64,000 nucleotides of DNA, from NCBI GenBank assembly GCA_016110215.1, contig JADWQD010000007.1, positions 1,736,001 to 1,800,000 of the forward strand, read 5' to 3'. The translations under genes and the position numbers were made by a program. Origin of the DNA: Capronia americana (Eukaryota; Ascomycota; Eurotiomycetes; Chaetothyriales; Herpotrichiellaceae). The notes beneath the pieces were generated by a model, which did not search any database, was not told the DNA's origin, and saw only the letters and a program-made list of their open reading frames with translations. Positions 12,761 through 22,044 of this stretch are shown here, in pieces (position 1 is the stretch's first letter; every line of letters begins with the position of its first letter).

Positions 12761-13714
12761 ATGGACCTGGTTAATCATCTCTCTGACCGACTCCTCTTTG
12801 CGGTGCCTAAAAAAGGACGCCTCCAATCCGCAACGCTCGACCTCCTCTCCGGCTCCGATATACAATTCCGGCGCGAAAACCGCCTCGATATAGCACTGGT
12901 GAAAAACCTGCCCCTGGCACTTATTTTCCTGCCGGCAGCAGACATTCCAACCTTCGTAGGTGAAGGCCGCGTCGATCTCGGAATCACAGGCCGCGACCAA
13001 GTCGCCGAGCATGACGCGCATCTACAGCTCGGCGAAGAATCCGGCGTCGAGCAAGTCATGGATCTAGGCTTCGGAGCATGTAAACTCCAGGTACAGGTCC
13101 CGGAGAAGGGAGGCATCCAAGACGTCAAGGATCTCGTCGGTAAGAACATTGTCACGAGCTTCACGGGTCTCGCAGAAGACTACTTCGCGCGGCTAGAAGG
13201 CATGGGTTCCCGGAAGGAGAGCATCAACGGCACTGCGTCGCCAATCCCAAAGTTAAAGACGAAAATTAAGTTCGTGGGCGGCAGCGTCGAAGCCGCATGC
13301 GCACTTGGCGTGGCCGACGGGATTGTCGACCTCGTCGAATCCGGCGAGACAATGCGCGCCGCGGGCCTGAAAGCCATCGATACGGTCGTCGATTCCACCG
13401 CTGTGCTCATAAAATCGAAGTCCGTCAGCAACGAACAGCTCGTCAGCAAGATCGCCGCTCGGATACGTGGCGTGATCACCGCGCAAAAATACATTCTCTG
13501 TCATTATAACGTACCAAGGGCGAAGTTAGGGGACGCATCGAAGATTACCCCTGGCAAGAGGGCGCCGACGGTGACGGCGCTGGAGGAGCCGGACTGGGTG
13601 GCAGTGAGTTCCATGGTGGAGAAGAGTAAGATCGCGACAGTTATGGATGAATTGACGGGAGTGGGGGCAACGGATATATTGGTGTTGGATATTGCGAATT
13701 CGAGGACTGGGTGA
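12761..13714 (+). CDS. HIS1: ATP phosphoribosyltransferase, histidine biosynthesis step 1
   Basis: An intronless frame of 317 residues. The enzyme condenses ATP with PRPP to give phosphoribosyl-ATP, the committed step of histidine synthesis, in the cytosol. The N-terminal FAVPKKGRL segment, the VDLGITGRDQVAEHD segment and the later GGSVEAACALGVADGIVDLVESGETMRAAGL are all hallmarks of the HisG family. The final 90 residues, after VITAQKYILCHYNVPR, form the regulatory domain of the long (HisG-L) type that senses histidine. Yeast His1 has 297 residues, so the length fits. Start is the ATG directly after TTCTCACC, the first in the frame. It diverges from RPS28. Confidence 0.96.
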   Translation: MDLVNHLSDRLLFAVPKKGRLQSATLDLLSGSDIQFRRENRLDIALVKNLPLALIFLPAADIPTFVGEGRVDLGITGRDQVAEHDAHLQLGEESGVEQVMDLGFGACKLQVQVPEKGGIQDVKDLVGKNIVTSFTGLAEDYFARLEGMGSRKESINGTASPIPKLKTKIKFVGGSVEAACALGVADGIVDLVESGETMRAAGLKAIDTVVDSTAVLIKSKSVSNEQLVSKIAARIRGVITAQKYILCHYNVPRAKLGDASKITPGKRAPTVTALEEPDWVAVSSMVEKSKIATVMDELTGVGATDILVLDIANSRTG

Positions 13715-14430
13715 GCATGGGTATTAGCATTAGAGGTTTGCTTTGGCGGAGTCCAGAGATGAGCCCTGAGCGGACAAGGCTGCAGCGGCAAAGCTGTCTG
13801 CCTAATCAGACATAAATCTTGGGAGACACAGGTCGGGACGCATCGTCGCAAGTCACAGTGTTTATGCAAAAAGTCATACGTAGGAGAAATATCCCAAAAC
13901 AGCTTAGAATACGCGTACCCAACAGGTATTCTTGATGTCAGTTTCTTGGAGGGAGACTTGGATCCGGGGTCTGCGCAATGCCAAACGGTATCTGGCCATA
14001 GCCCACATCTGATCCGACACGAAGGGTACTCGTATTTTGTAATTTGTCTGCCTGAGTGTCCCGACTATCCCCCAGACGGTGCGGCTGGGGCTATCGCGAT
14101 ATATAACCCCCCTCATCCGTTTGGTTGGGCCGGCGAAGAAAGCACAATCGTGTTACTTCTCTAAAGCACCAGCGGACTGTGCGTACCTTAAGGAACCCTC
14201 TGACATCACAAATCACGCAGAGTGTTGACTAAGCCGACGACTCCGCTCCCCTCCACCGACCCTCAATCATCACACACTAGACGACTTTGCTTTGTCTCAT
14301 GCGAGATCCTTTAAAGGTTGCTGCATCCTTGAGAGGCATCTAAGCAGATGTCCACTTCAGGCTCAAAGGGCTCTTCTCTTTGGAACCATCACGAGCTCTT
14401 GAACTAGCGAGCCTTCTTACCCTCGCCAGC
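13715..14430. other. Intergenic, no gene seen
   Basis: About 0.7 kb between HIS1 and the small membrane-protein gene, both on the plus strand. It should contain the HIS1 terminator and the promoter of the next gene. Nothing else is recognisable. Confidence 0.45.
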
Positions 14431-14781
14431 ATGTCGACCAAAAAGAGTGGTTCGATTCTTGCCGAGGGAGCTCCCATACCCGAATCCCTCATCAGCCGGC
14501 TCATTGTCGCTCCAGTCCTCTTCGTATCATTCTTAATATCGCTGGTTCTGATCGACCGCCAAACCTATGGGACTGTCTTCGGCAAGTCCGGCAGCAAAGA
14601 CGGCTATTACCACTCTCACCAGAAGAAGCTGGCCAAGCGAGAAATGGACGATGCCTTCCAATTGAGACGCAAGGTCATTGCTGGGATGGCTTTGGTGTGT
14701 GCAGTGACACTGGCTTTGTTTGCTTGGACGGTGGAGTCGATATGGAAGACCTGGAGAGGAGGCAGGTCACTACCACGGTGA
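14431..14781 (+). CDS. Small two-span membrane protein, function unknown
   Basis: An intronless frame of 116 residues starting at the ATG that follows CCTCGCCAGC. It has two hydrophobic stretches, about residues 22-43 (LIVAPVLFVSFLISLVLI) and 82-103 (VIAGMALVCAVTLALFAWTV), separated by a basic, His-rich loop with YYHSHQKKLAKRE. The layout suggests a hairpin membrane protein, perhaps of the endoplasmic reticulum or mitochondrion; I do not recognise a named family. An upstream in-frame extension to 14380 exists but lacks protein character. It converges on FCF1 with only 77 bases between the stops. Confidence 0.65.
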   Translation: MSTKKSGSILAEGAPIPESLISRLIVAPVLFVSFLISLVLIDRQTYGTVFGKSGSKDGYYHSHQKKLAKREMDDAFQLRRKVIAGMALVCAVTLALFAWTVESIWKTWRGGRSLPR

Positions 14782-14858
14782 TCGCAGCGTTTCGACTTGA
14801 CCAGACTGATGGGAACGCTATTCAGGTGTTCGTCTATTGTTGCAAGGTCTCGACACGA

Positions 14859-15596
14859 TCATTTCTCGGGTGCATCTGAGCAGGAATTTTGATCAGCCAC
14901 GGTTCCGGAAAATCAAGCGAGGTTGTTACATATGCCCTCAACGAGACGGGGGAAATGTTGGGATATGTCTGCACATACCTGGAAGTCTTTCGATGACATA
15001 TTTACCACGAGCCACGCTCATGATGGGTACACCGGGTACTTTGCGAATCCGTCTTTTTAGATCTCTATCGTTCGTAGCCACGATATAGATCTTATGTCTC
15101 ATGACTCTGTCGACGATGCAGTCATCAGCGTATGTGCCCTTGTGGCCACACTTCAGACGTTCCCATCGTTCATCTCTTGCAATTCGTAAAGCTATCCTGT
15201 ATTTCTGTCCCAGTTTCTCGAGTTCGGCCATAACACAGTCTGTGATAATAGGGATACATTTCGCGTAGAGACAATCCATCATGGTTGGTAATAGCTCGAG
15301 CTTTTTCTGAACAGTGTGGGAGAGAAAGTTGGTATCAACCAAGACGTTGTACGGAGGCACCAGCGCGGTGTTGTATTGAAAGAACAATGCGGACGACACC
15401 TGAGGCCTGTTATCGTCAGTATATGCTCTCAGTGGAGGTTCCCGACTATCACCCACGCTTCTCGTATCACATCGTCGTCCTTTTTCTGCTGCGAGTCGGC
15501 AGTCTTTCCAGTCTCTTGATTTTTTTTGAGACGAGCATCTCGCTGGCCAATGATTTTCTTGACCTGAAACTTGCGCGTCTTCTTATGAGTACCCAT
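14859..15596 (-). CDS. FCF1: rRNA-processing protein FCF1 (Utp24), PIN domain, 3 exons
   Basis: Exons are 15457-15596, 14979-15406 and 14859-14875, encoding 194 residues (yeast Fcf1: 189). The start MGTHKKTRKFQVKK and the basic KKNQE stretch match the family N-terminus. Splicing with a GTGGGT donor restores the invariant PQVSSALFFQYN. The PIN nuclease core follows: VLVDTNFLS, MMDCLYAKC, ITDCVMAELEKLG, HKGTYADDCIVDRV and IVATNDRDLKRRIRKVPG, with the acidic metal-binding residues in place. Fcf1 cuts pre-rRNA at sites A1/A2 within the nucleolar SSU processome. The last exon is only 17 bases and encodes DAPEK after RLP; without it the frame would add an unrelated tail. It shares a 441-base divergent promoter with the CSI2-like gene. 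Confidence 0.93.
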
Positions 15597-16037
15597 CTTG
15601 ACGGAACGAGACAGGCAGAGCAGACGCTGTATACAAGGGTGAATTATGGTGCTGTTGCCAGGAGAAATTGGTTTATGCGACGGGCATAAAGTCCAGCGAA
15701 AAAGTTAAGGCCGGCACTACGCGAACATGCCTGAAAGAGCTTCTGGAACTTGGACCCCGCAGCATCTCTCAGCCACAATCGAATCACGTTATCGCCTAAC
15801 CCTGAACGCTTAGGCGCATGCCAGATCCCCAAAATAACGCAGGCACGAACCACGGGTGGACAAGGGCCGCGACTGACTTGGAAAAGCAACGACTGAAACC
15901 GCTGGCACTCGTCACCCTCGTCACCCTCGTCACTCCATCTCTTTGCAACCCTTCATTCCCGGCCCACAATCATATCAGTACATCTGGTCAACTATACATT
16001 CGTTCAACAGCATAGATACACCAACCGAACATATAAT
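15597..16037. promoter_or_regulatory. Divergent promoter region FCF1 / CSI2-like
   Basis: A 441-base gap between two start codons on opposite strands. Three imperfect copies of a CTCGTCACC word lie in tandem at about 15908-15935. No other site is apparent. Confidence 0.45.
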
Positions 16038-16505
16038 ATGCCCACCAACAGCGCGCTACCCACCCTCCCTGGTGGCTACAATTACCCCCCTCCGACTGTT
16101 CCTCCCAAAGCCGGCGCCCCTTACCTAGCCACCTCCAAACTACCAGAAAACTTCGTTTTTATAGTCGTCGGCGCGGCGCTTGGGTTCGTCCTCGTCCTCA
16201 TAATCGGATGGAGGATTCTCATGTCTTGGTCCATAAATCGAAACTTTCGACGCGATGCCAACAATAGCGCGTCGGTGGGTGTTGCTTACACACCCCTTGC
16301 CGACATGAAGAAGAACCCTGCAATACAATCATCACACGACATGGCGGATTTGAGTAAACTACCAAAATCCTTTTCGAGCGTCCCGTCACTATTCTTCTCT
16401 CCGACGGCCGAGGTAGCGAAGCAGACTCAACGGCCACCGAGCAGTCTGCACACACATCTGCCGGCTGGACACTACCGCGACGCATCCGATTCCTACAGAA
16501 AATGA
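16038..16505 (+). CDS. Single-span membrane protein, CSI2-like
   Basis: An intronless frame of 155 residues. A Pro-rich N-terminus (YNYPPPTVPPKAGAPY) precedes one hydrophobic segment at about residues 39-61 (FVFIVVGAALGFVLVLIIGW), then a basic patch with NRNFRR and a Ser/Thr-rich cytosolic tail. The combination PPPTVPP ... LPENFVFI-VGAALGF ... W resembles the fungal Csi2 family, linked in yeast to chitin synthase 3 function at bud neck and vacuole. That assignment is from memory of the family pattern and is tentative. There is no obvious signal peptide, so the membrane segment may act as a signal anchor. Confidence 0.7.
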   Translation: MPTNSALPTLPGGYNYPPPTVPPKAGAPYLATSKLPENFVFIVVGAALGFVLVLIIGWRILMSWSINRNFRRDANNSASVGVAYTPLADMKKNPAIQSSHDMADLSKLPKSFSSVPSLFFSPTAEVAKQTQRPPSSLHTHLPAGHYRDASDSYRK

Positions 16506-17908
16506 ATCCAAATTTGGAAATATAACATTATACAAGTTTCGGGTACCTCAGTCACCGTCGAAGGACAATGATAAGACTATCGCCAGGATCATTGGGGGTG
16601 AGAACGGTCGTCGGTGTCAGTTACTCTGGTTCCAGCCAATATGCTAGACCTGGGAGATAATGACAGTCTGCAAAAACACTGCTTCACCAGGCAGACTGAG
16701 GCCCAGGCTTCCGACTGCTTCAAGGGCATCCTCGCAACTCCCACGGAAAAATGCTACGCTGTCAATTCGGAGCCTGAGGCTGGTGATAGCCTATGCACCT
16801 AGAAGTCTATGCCTCGCTCAGGAAAGACCTGGGATTGGAGTCCCCCTGTCTCCTTGCTCTCCATTGCAACCTGGGCTGTGGTCGATTCTGCCATTCCAAA
16901 TTTTCGGGATTGAATTCACTTGCGAGATTCTGCATTTAGCGAAGCATCTGCATGGGCGGTTTGGGTGGTACGGATTGGTTTGGTTCAATGGGATGAACTG
17001 TACTCACCAGGGTTAATAGACTAGGCTTCCTTTCAGGTTAATGGAATTTCGGGGCCGCGGCCTGCGTGCCGTCCAGCGCACCTTGCATGCTTCTTCATCT
17101 CAGCTGTCTTGTATCCGTGGGTTTTCCATTTCGAGCCATGGTTCAACTCTCCATATGTGCTGTTCCTGCCTCGAGGAGAGCTCCAACGACCTGTTTCCAA
17201 GCCTTTCAGCCTTGCCCGAGCGTGTTCATGGCAAGCAATCAAAAAGAGCAGTCCCGGCTACCTCTACCTTTCGCCTCGATACTCCACTTCGATCCCACAA
17301 TCCTAGGCAACCACCGTTCCTTGCCTACTAAGGTCCCTAATCATACGAGCATTCCATTCCACTCATCGTGCTCCACTCCTCAGCGGCAGGCAGTCCTCTT
17401 TGTCACACGTGGGCTGTTCTACTACACCGAAGCCGAAGAACACACAGTTCGTCAGGGGGGAATGGCCGCTTGGCCAGGCAAGGGTCTGAACAGCTTGGAA
17501 CGCGGGAACCCTCTCCCATACTGGTAACGGTCACATCGAGCAGCTCTAGATCACCATTAGAGCTCGGCTATCTCTACCTCCGAGGAAAGAGATTTCTATC
17601 GGAATCACATGGGGAAAGGTTGGAATACGTGTCTGGCTACTCGGTATTTCTTGTGTAGCGTTTCTATAGTGTGCTTGAGCGACAGAGCCTCACAGTCAGT
17701 AACGTGGGCGAATGTTCCGCCGTATTTCAGTACCGTGGCGCCGCCAATCGGAGCCGTCAAATCCATTGCATCTTCCCTTCCACTTTGGCTTGAAGAGCTT
17801 TAAAGAGTCGAACAATCGACTCTCCATCACAATCGCTCTTTTTCGTTCTGCTTGTTCCGCCTTCCTCCTCCATTTCGTTTGTACTCAGGTTATCTTAGCC
17901 CATTCGCC
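16506..17908. other. Intergenic, 1.4 kb, no gene seen
   Basis: Overlapping open frames up to 153 codons occur at 17041-17658, but they lack motifs and run into one another in several frames. I read it as non-coding, holding the CSI2-like 3' end and the ATP11 promoter. An undetected non-coding transcript is possible. Confidence 0.4.
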
Positions 17909-18997
17909 ATGTCCTCAACGCCGTCCCTTGCTCTTCGCCGTTCGATCGGCTTCATCTCACACCACAGATCGGTTCTCCGCACGCAGAGACGATTTGCTCG
18001 TGTGCATGACGTCCGCTTCGTTGCAACCCATCACAAACAAGAGCAGATACTTGACAGGTATAAGCAGAAGTTGGAACAAAAGGCAAAACTGGAGGGACAC
18101 GAGTCGATCTCTTCTCTGAAGGAAGCGTACAAGGAGAAAGTCGAGAGTTACAAGCGCGCCGCGAATCCGGTACCTCTACCGACTACAGCAAGTCAAGCCC
18201 AGACGACGAAACACTCGCCCTTCCAGCAGCCTCCGCCTCCGCCTCCGCCGCCTACACCGCAGTCTACATCTCAAGCACAAGCTGGAAATGCGCCTGCAAA
18301 GCAGTCCTCTGGCACGCCAGGCATAAGACCTCTTTCCTCATATCTCGACCTCGAAAAGATCTCCTCCCTCCCCAATAAAGAGGTGGAATACATTTGGCGG
18401 CTCCGCCACGCCAGCGATCCCTTGTCTCTCTGTGCTGTCATTCCCCTCGAGACATATAATCGTATCTACCGCACCGCACGGCGTCACCCGCAGTTCGTTC
18501 TACCCTTACCGCGGCCTGTGGCCGAGGATGGAAGCGGCGACGTGAAACAATCAGATCAAGGCTTTGAAAGCGCTGCAGAAAGATCTGCGTCGGACATCCA
18601 TTTCTTGCAATGGGGGTTTCATCCTCCCGCTGGCGCCCCGTCGAACCCAGACGCCGAGACTGCCAACACGCACACGAGCACTGTCCTGTTCACGCATTTG
18701 GCATCCTTCAAGCTGCATGGGACATATGCACAGCCACACACAACCATTACGCACCATCTTGATCTCGCTGACTCGCACGGCCTAGTCCTGTTGAACGGGT
18801 CGGTGGTCAAAGGACGCGGTGTAAGCGTTGAAGAAGGCCGGTGGCTGTTGATGTGCCTGCAAAAGTTCTATGATTATGAGGGCCATGGTGGAGGGATTGG
18901 ACGGGAGAAGCGGCAGGGACTATTGGAGAAATTCAGCAAGGGCGATCAAGGCTTCGATCTGGAAGAACTGGTCGACGAAGCTGAGAAAGCCTCGTGA
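17909..18997 (+). CDS. ATP11: Mitochondrial F1-ATPase assembly chaperone ATP11
   Basis: An intronless frame of 362 residues. Atp11 binds free F1 beta subunits in the mitochondrial matrix and keeps them soluble until assembly. The first 40 residues are rich in Arg and Ser with few acids (LALRRSIGF, RTQRRFARV), as expected for a presequence. A helical, charged segment follows (about 45-90), then a linker with seven consecutive prolines, then the conserved domain from about 145: RPLSSYLDLEKI, VEYIWRLRH, RHPQFVLPLPR, TVLFTHLASFKLHG and LLMCLQKFYDYEG. I chose the ATG at 17909 because the upstream ATG at 17852 adds residues that weaken the presequence. Its last 52 bases overlap the convergent Bem46-type gene. 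Confidence 0.9.
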   Translation: MSSTPSLALRRSIGFISHHRSVLRTQRRFARVHDVRFVATHHKQEQILDRYKQKLEQKAKLEGHESISSLKEAYKEKVESYKRAANPVPLPTTASQAQTTKHSPFQQPPPPPPPPTPQSTSQAQAGNAPAKQSSGTPGIRPLSSYLDLEKISSLPNKEVEYIWRLRHASDPLSLCAVIPLETYNRIYRTARRHPQFVLPLPRPVAEDGSGDVKQSDQGFESAAERSASDIHFLQWGFHPPAGAPSNPDAETANTHTSTVLFTHLASFKLHGTYAQPHTTITHHLDLADSHGLVLLNGSVVKGRGVSVEEGRWLLMCLQKFYDYEGHGGGIGREKRQGLLEKFSKGDQGFDLEELVDEAEKAS

Positions 18998-19974
18998 ACG
19001 ACATCCTCGAATTTGTCAACCGGCTCACTTCGTAAGTCGTTTTGACTGACGTCGACATCTGCCTTCTCCAGGTTCCGGCTCTCTCGTCGAGCCCCGAGCA
19101 CATCTTGAACCAGGAATTCCCATAACGCATCAAAGTATCCCGGTTCGGCAACAGTCGAGTTGTGGTCACCATTTGGGAAGTCCTTCCACACTTTGTGGGT
19201 AGGACATTGATTGTATAGGTCCCTCATCATTGATGGCGGCACGATCTCGTCGCGGAGGCCAGACAGGAAAAGAACCGGGATGTCTTTGTCTCCTACTTTA
19301 GAGATGCTCTGCTCCGAATCCCACCGCTGGTGACAAAGATATGCGAGATACTTGGCTGGTGGCATGACCGAGGGAATCAGCTTGCGGATCGATAGGAAGG
19401 TGTTCTCCAGGATGACCGCCGCAATATCTCCAACCTGGTGGTTCGTCTGCAGGAGTTTCACGGCGAGGGCACCACCTAAGCTCTGACCGTACAGCACGAT
19501 GTGGGTTTTCCTCAGCTCTTCATGGTTTCGCACATAGTCCAGCGCTGTCTGCCCGTCGACCGACAACCCATCTTCACTGGGCGAACCAGTCGACAGGCCG
19601 TATCCTCGATATTCGACCATGAAGACATGGCAGCCTAAGCTCTCGGACAAGATCTTGCCGATAGGCAGTCTGTGGCCAACGTTCCCAGCGTTGCCATGGA
19701 ACATCAACAGGGTGATGTTCTTCCTGAGAGAGGGAGTGGGAGGTCGCAGCAGGTACGCGTGAAGTGTTTCGCCGTCCGGCGTGGGGAAGTTTATAGACTC
19801 TGCATTCTGGATGTGAAACTGTTCAGGCGTAGGAACGTTCGTCCTAGAGCCCGCAGGCAGACTAGCGGGATAGATGATGTCGTTCTGCTTGAAATAGAGT
19901 AGACTGCTGCCGAGGGCTGCGAGCCCGGAGGTAGCAAAGACGGGGATTCGCAGCCAGGAGAGATATGAGGACAT
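18946..19974 (-). CDS. Bem46/ABHD13-type alpha/beta hydrolase
   Basis: An intronless frame of 342 residues from the ATG at 19974. A membrane anchor at about residues 8-28 (IPVFATSGLAALGSSLLYF) is followed by QNDIIYPASLP, typical of Bem46. The hydrolase fold shows HGNAGNVGHR (oxyanion region), the nucleophile elbow GQSLGG, the acid in GLRDEIVPP, and the histidine in NGDHNST, so the triad Ser-Asp-His is complete. Family members are anchored in the endoplasmic reticulum or plasma membrane; fungal Bem46 proteins affect polarity and spore germination, but the substrate is unknown. A longer frame reaches 20097 but its extra 41 residues look like leader sequence. The C-terminal Ser-rich tail overlaps the end of ATP11 on the other strand. 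Confidence 0.88.
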   Translation of the reverse strand: MSSYLSWLRIPVFATSGLAALGSSLLYFKQNDIIYPASLPAGSRTNVPTPEQFHIQNAESINFPTPDGETLHAYLLRPPTPSLRKNITLLMFHGNAGNVGHRLPIGKILSESLGCHVFMVEYRGYGLSTGSPSEDGLSVDGQTALDYVRNHEELRKTHIVLYGQSLGGALAVKLLQTNHQVGDIAAVILENTFLSIRKLIPSVMPPAKYLAYLCHQRWDSEQSISKVGDKDIPVLFLSGLRDEIVPPSMMRDLYNQCPTHKVWKDFPNGDHNSTVAEPGYFDALWEFLVQDVLGARRESRNLEKADVDVSQNDLRSEPVDKFEDVVHEAFSASSTSSSRSKP

Positions 19975-20478
19975 GGTGAAGGGCGAATGGAGGCGCAGAC
20001 TTGCACGACTAGAGTGGGATAGACGCAGTTCTAGGAGCGCGCATTCATTACACAAACTGTGAGGATATATTGTGCTAAGAATGAACAGCAAGATCAAGTA
20101 GCAATGTTACCACAGTGGAGGAGTAAAGTCGTGTTTCAATGCGGCGAGAGCTGCCTGTCCAGTCCATGACGTGAAAAGCTGCAAACGAGGCAGCTTAGGC
20201 GAGCCCATAAGCGCCCGAGCCGCCGGAAGAGCCAACTCAGACGAGTTAGGTTAGTGGTAGGAGGATTTCTTGCCGCCGCAGCTTCCAGTCGCCTGGAATC
20301 CAAGTTGGAGACGCGTTTACTGGTGTGCCTTGCTGCGCTTCGCATTTCAGCATAGATTCAATTTCCATTCACTACCATCTCAACGACTGCTCGAACTCTC
20401 CTCCGACCTGCCTCGCAAGCCGAACCTTGATTGACTTCGGACTGTTTGAACCGCCTGATTACACGAGACTCTGTCAAA
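19975..20478. promoter_or_regulatory. Divergent promoter region Bem46-type gene / proteasome beta1
   Basis: A 504-base gap between divergent start codons. One ACGCGT word occurs at 20311-20316. I looked for the yeast-type proteasome element GGTGGCAAA on both strands here and did not find it. Confidence 0.45.
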
Positions 20479-21223
20479 ATGATCGGCCCAGGAACGGGCA
20501 TGCTTGGAGAGGATGGCATCCACATCGACATGAACCACTTGAAGTCTGGCGAAGTCAACCTGGGGACATCGATCATGGCAATCAACTTTAGAGACGGGGT
20601 CATTCTGGGAGCCGACAGTCGGACTACCACCGGCGCCTACATTGCCAATCGAGTAACAGACAAGCTCACCCAGGTACACGACACCATATGGTGCTGTAGG
20701 TCAGGGTCAGCAGCCGACACTCAAGCTGTGGCGGACATTGTGCATTACCATTTGGGGATGTATGGCATCATGAACAACGAGTCTCCGACCACTCAGACTG
20801 CGGCTGCGCTGTTTCAAGAGCTGTGCTATGACAACAAAGACCAGCTAAGGTGAGCCCAATGCATTTGCTCACTTTCTGGCATTCGTGCTGACTCCTCCTA
20901 GTGCCGGTATGATCATTGCTGGATGGGACAAGCGAAATGGCGGACAAGTCTACTCGATACCTCTGGGTGGCTCACTGCACAAGGGACCATACGCAATTGG
21001 GGGCTCGGGTTCAACATACATCTATGGCTTCTGCGACGCACATTGGAAAGAGGACATGACGGAAGAAGAGGGCATAAGATTTGTAAAGGAGGCTTTGAGA
21101 GAGGCGATCAAATGGGATGGCAGCTCAGGTGGTGTGATTCGGATGGTTGTGTTGACCGCCAAAGGTGCGCAGCGACATCTTTATCTCCCCGACCAGGGCT
21201 ATGAGGGACCAGGAAGAGACTGA
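20479..21223 (+). CDS. PRE3: 20S proteasome subunit beta1 (PRE3), 2 exons
   Basis: Exons are 20479-20849 and 20902-21223; the 52-base intron gives a 230-residue product. Residues 1-29 are the propeptide, which ends at Gly29; autocleavage would expose Thr30 of LGTSIMAINF as the catalytic N-terminal nucleophile. Asp46 and Lys62 match the conserved Asp17 and Lys33 of the mature enzyme. Arg74 in CCRSGS matches Arg45, the residue that gives beta1 its preference for acidic (caspase-like) sites. The GGSGSTYIYGFCD and DGSSGGVIRMVVL segments complete the Ntn-hydrolase fold. It acts in the core particle of the 26S proteasome. ECM29, a proteasome adaptor, is also in this window. Confidence 0.96.
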
Positions 21224-22044
21224 GGTTTGAGATGCAATGGGCGGGCGTCATGGATGCACCGGCGCACATGGTTATTCACATTGAACATCAGCATGTCAAC
21301 AGTGAGGTGTGGTTTGGCGTAGAGCATTACTGATTGGGTGTCCTGCGGTCCGTCGCCAGACGGTCCCCAAGGGTCCCCTACCAGTGGCCTTTGCTGCAAA
21401 ATGACGTCTTGTAGGGAGCGCATCTCGGGGAGCGTTTGGCAACTGCGCCTCGCATCTTCACAGGCCAACCCAATTCGTCCCGAAATAATGCCCATCGTCC
21501 CATGCTTTCTTGTCACACTCTGTCCACCCTCCCGTTATCCCCACCACTTGCATTGATCAGGTCGACCATTGCAGTCGGGACGATAGAGACGCTCGACAGG
21601 CAGCAATAACCCCTTTCTTCACTAACTACCTGCGGCATGTCTTTGGTAAGTTAATCGCATGTTTTCGTCCCCCACCGCTTTGTTACGGGCTGCACCTGTG
21701 CCGCACATGCTAGCTCTCCGCCGACTGCACACTGCACGACTTCCCTCAAAGCCCACTCATCGTCTGCAGCAGTACCACATCGGCCCTCAAATAACAGTTA
21801 GTCGTCTGCAAGAACGACTTTGACACGCTTTTGGCCAATCCAGCCAGCCGTTGGTGCCTGCAAACCCCGCCTGTTCATTGCGCAACTTCAGCTCCGAGGG
21901 GTCGCTGAAGATCAGGCTGTGCACGTCGGCGCGCCAGGCTGAGACTGCTGCATCCACACATCCAATGAATTGTCATCTTGAGAGACCTTTACCTAGACAG
22001 AGGCTAACAGTCGCACTTACAGACATTCTACGGAGAAGGTTGAG
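21224..22044. other. Intergenic, no gene seen
   Basis: About 0.8 kb between two plus-strand genes. It should hold the beta1 terminator and the cyclin promoter and 5' leader. No structure is recognisable. Confidence 0.45.

Noticed and set aside
17041..17658. Several overlapping plus-strand frames up to 153 codons
   Set aside because: Three frames open at once, no motif, and no splice pattern that links them into a sensible protein.
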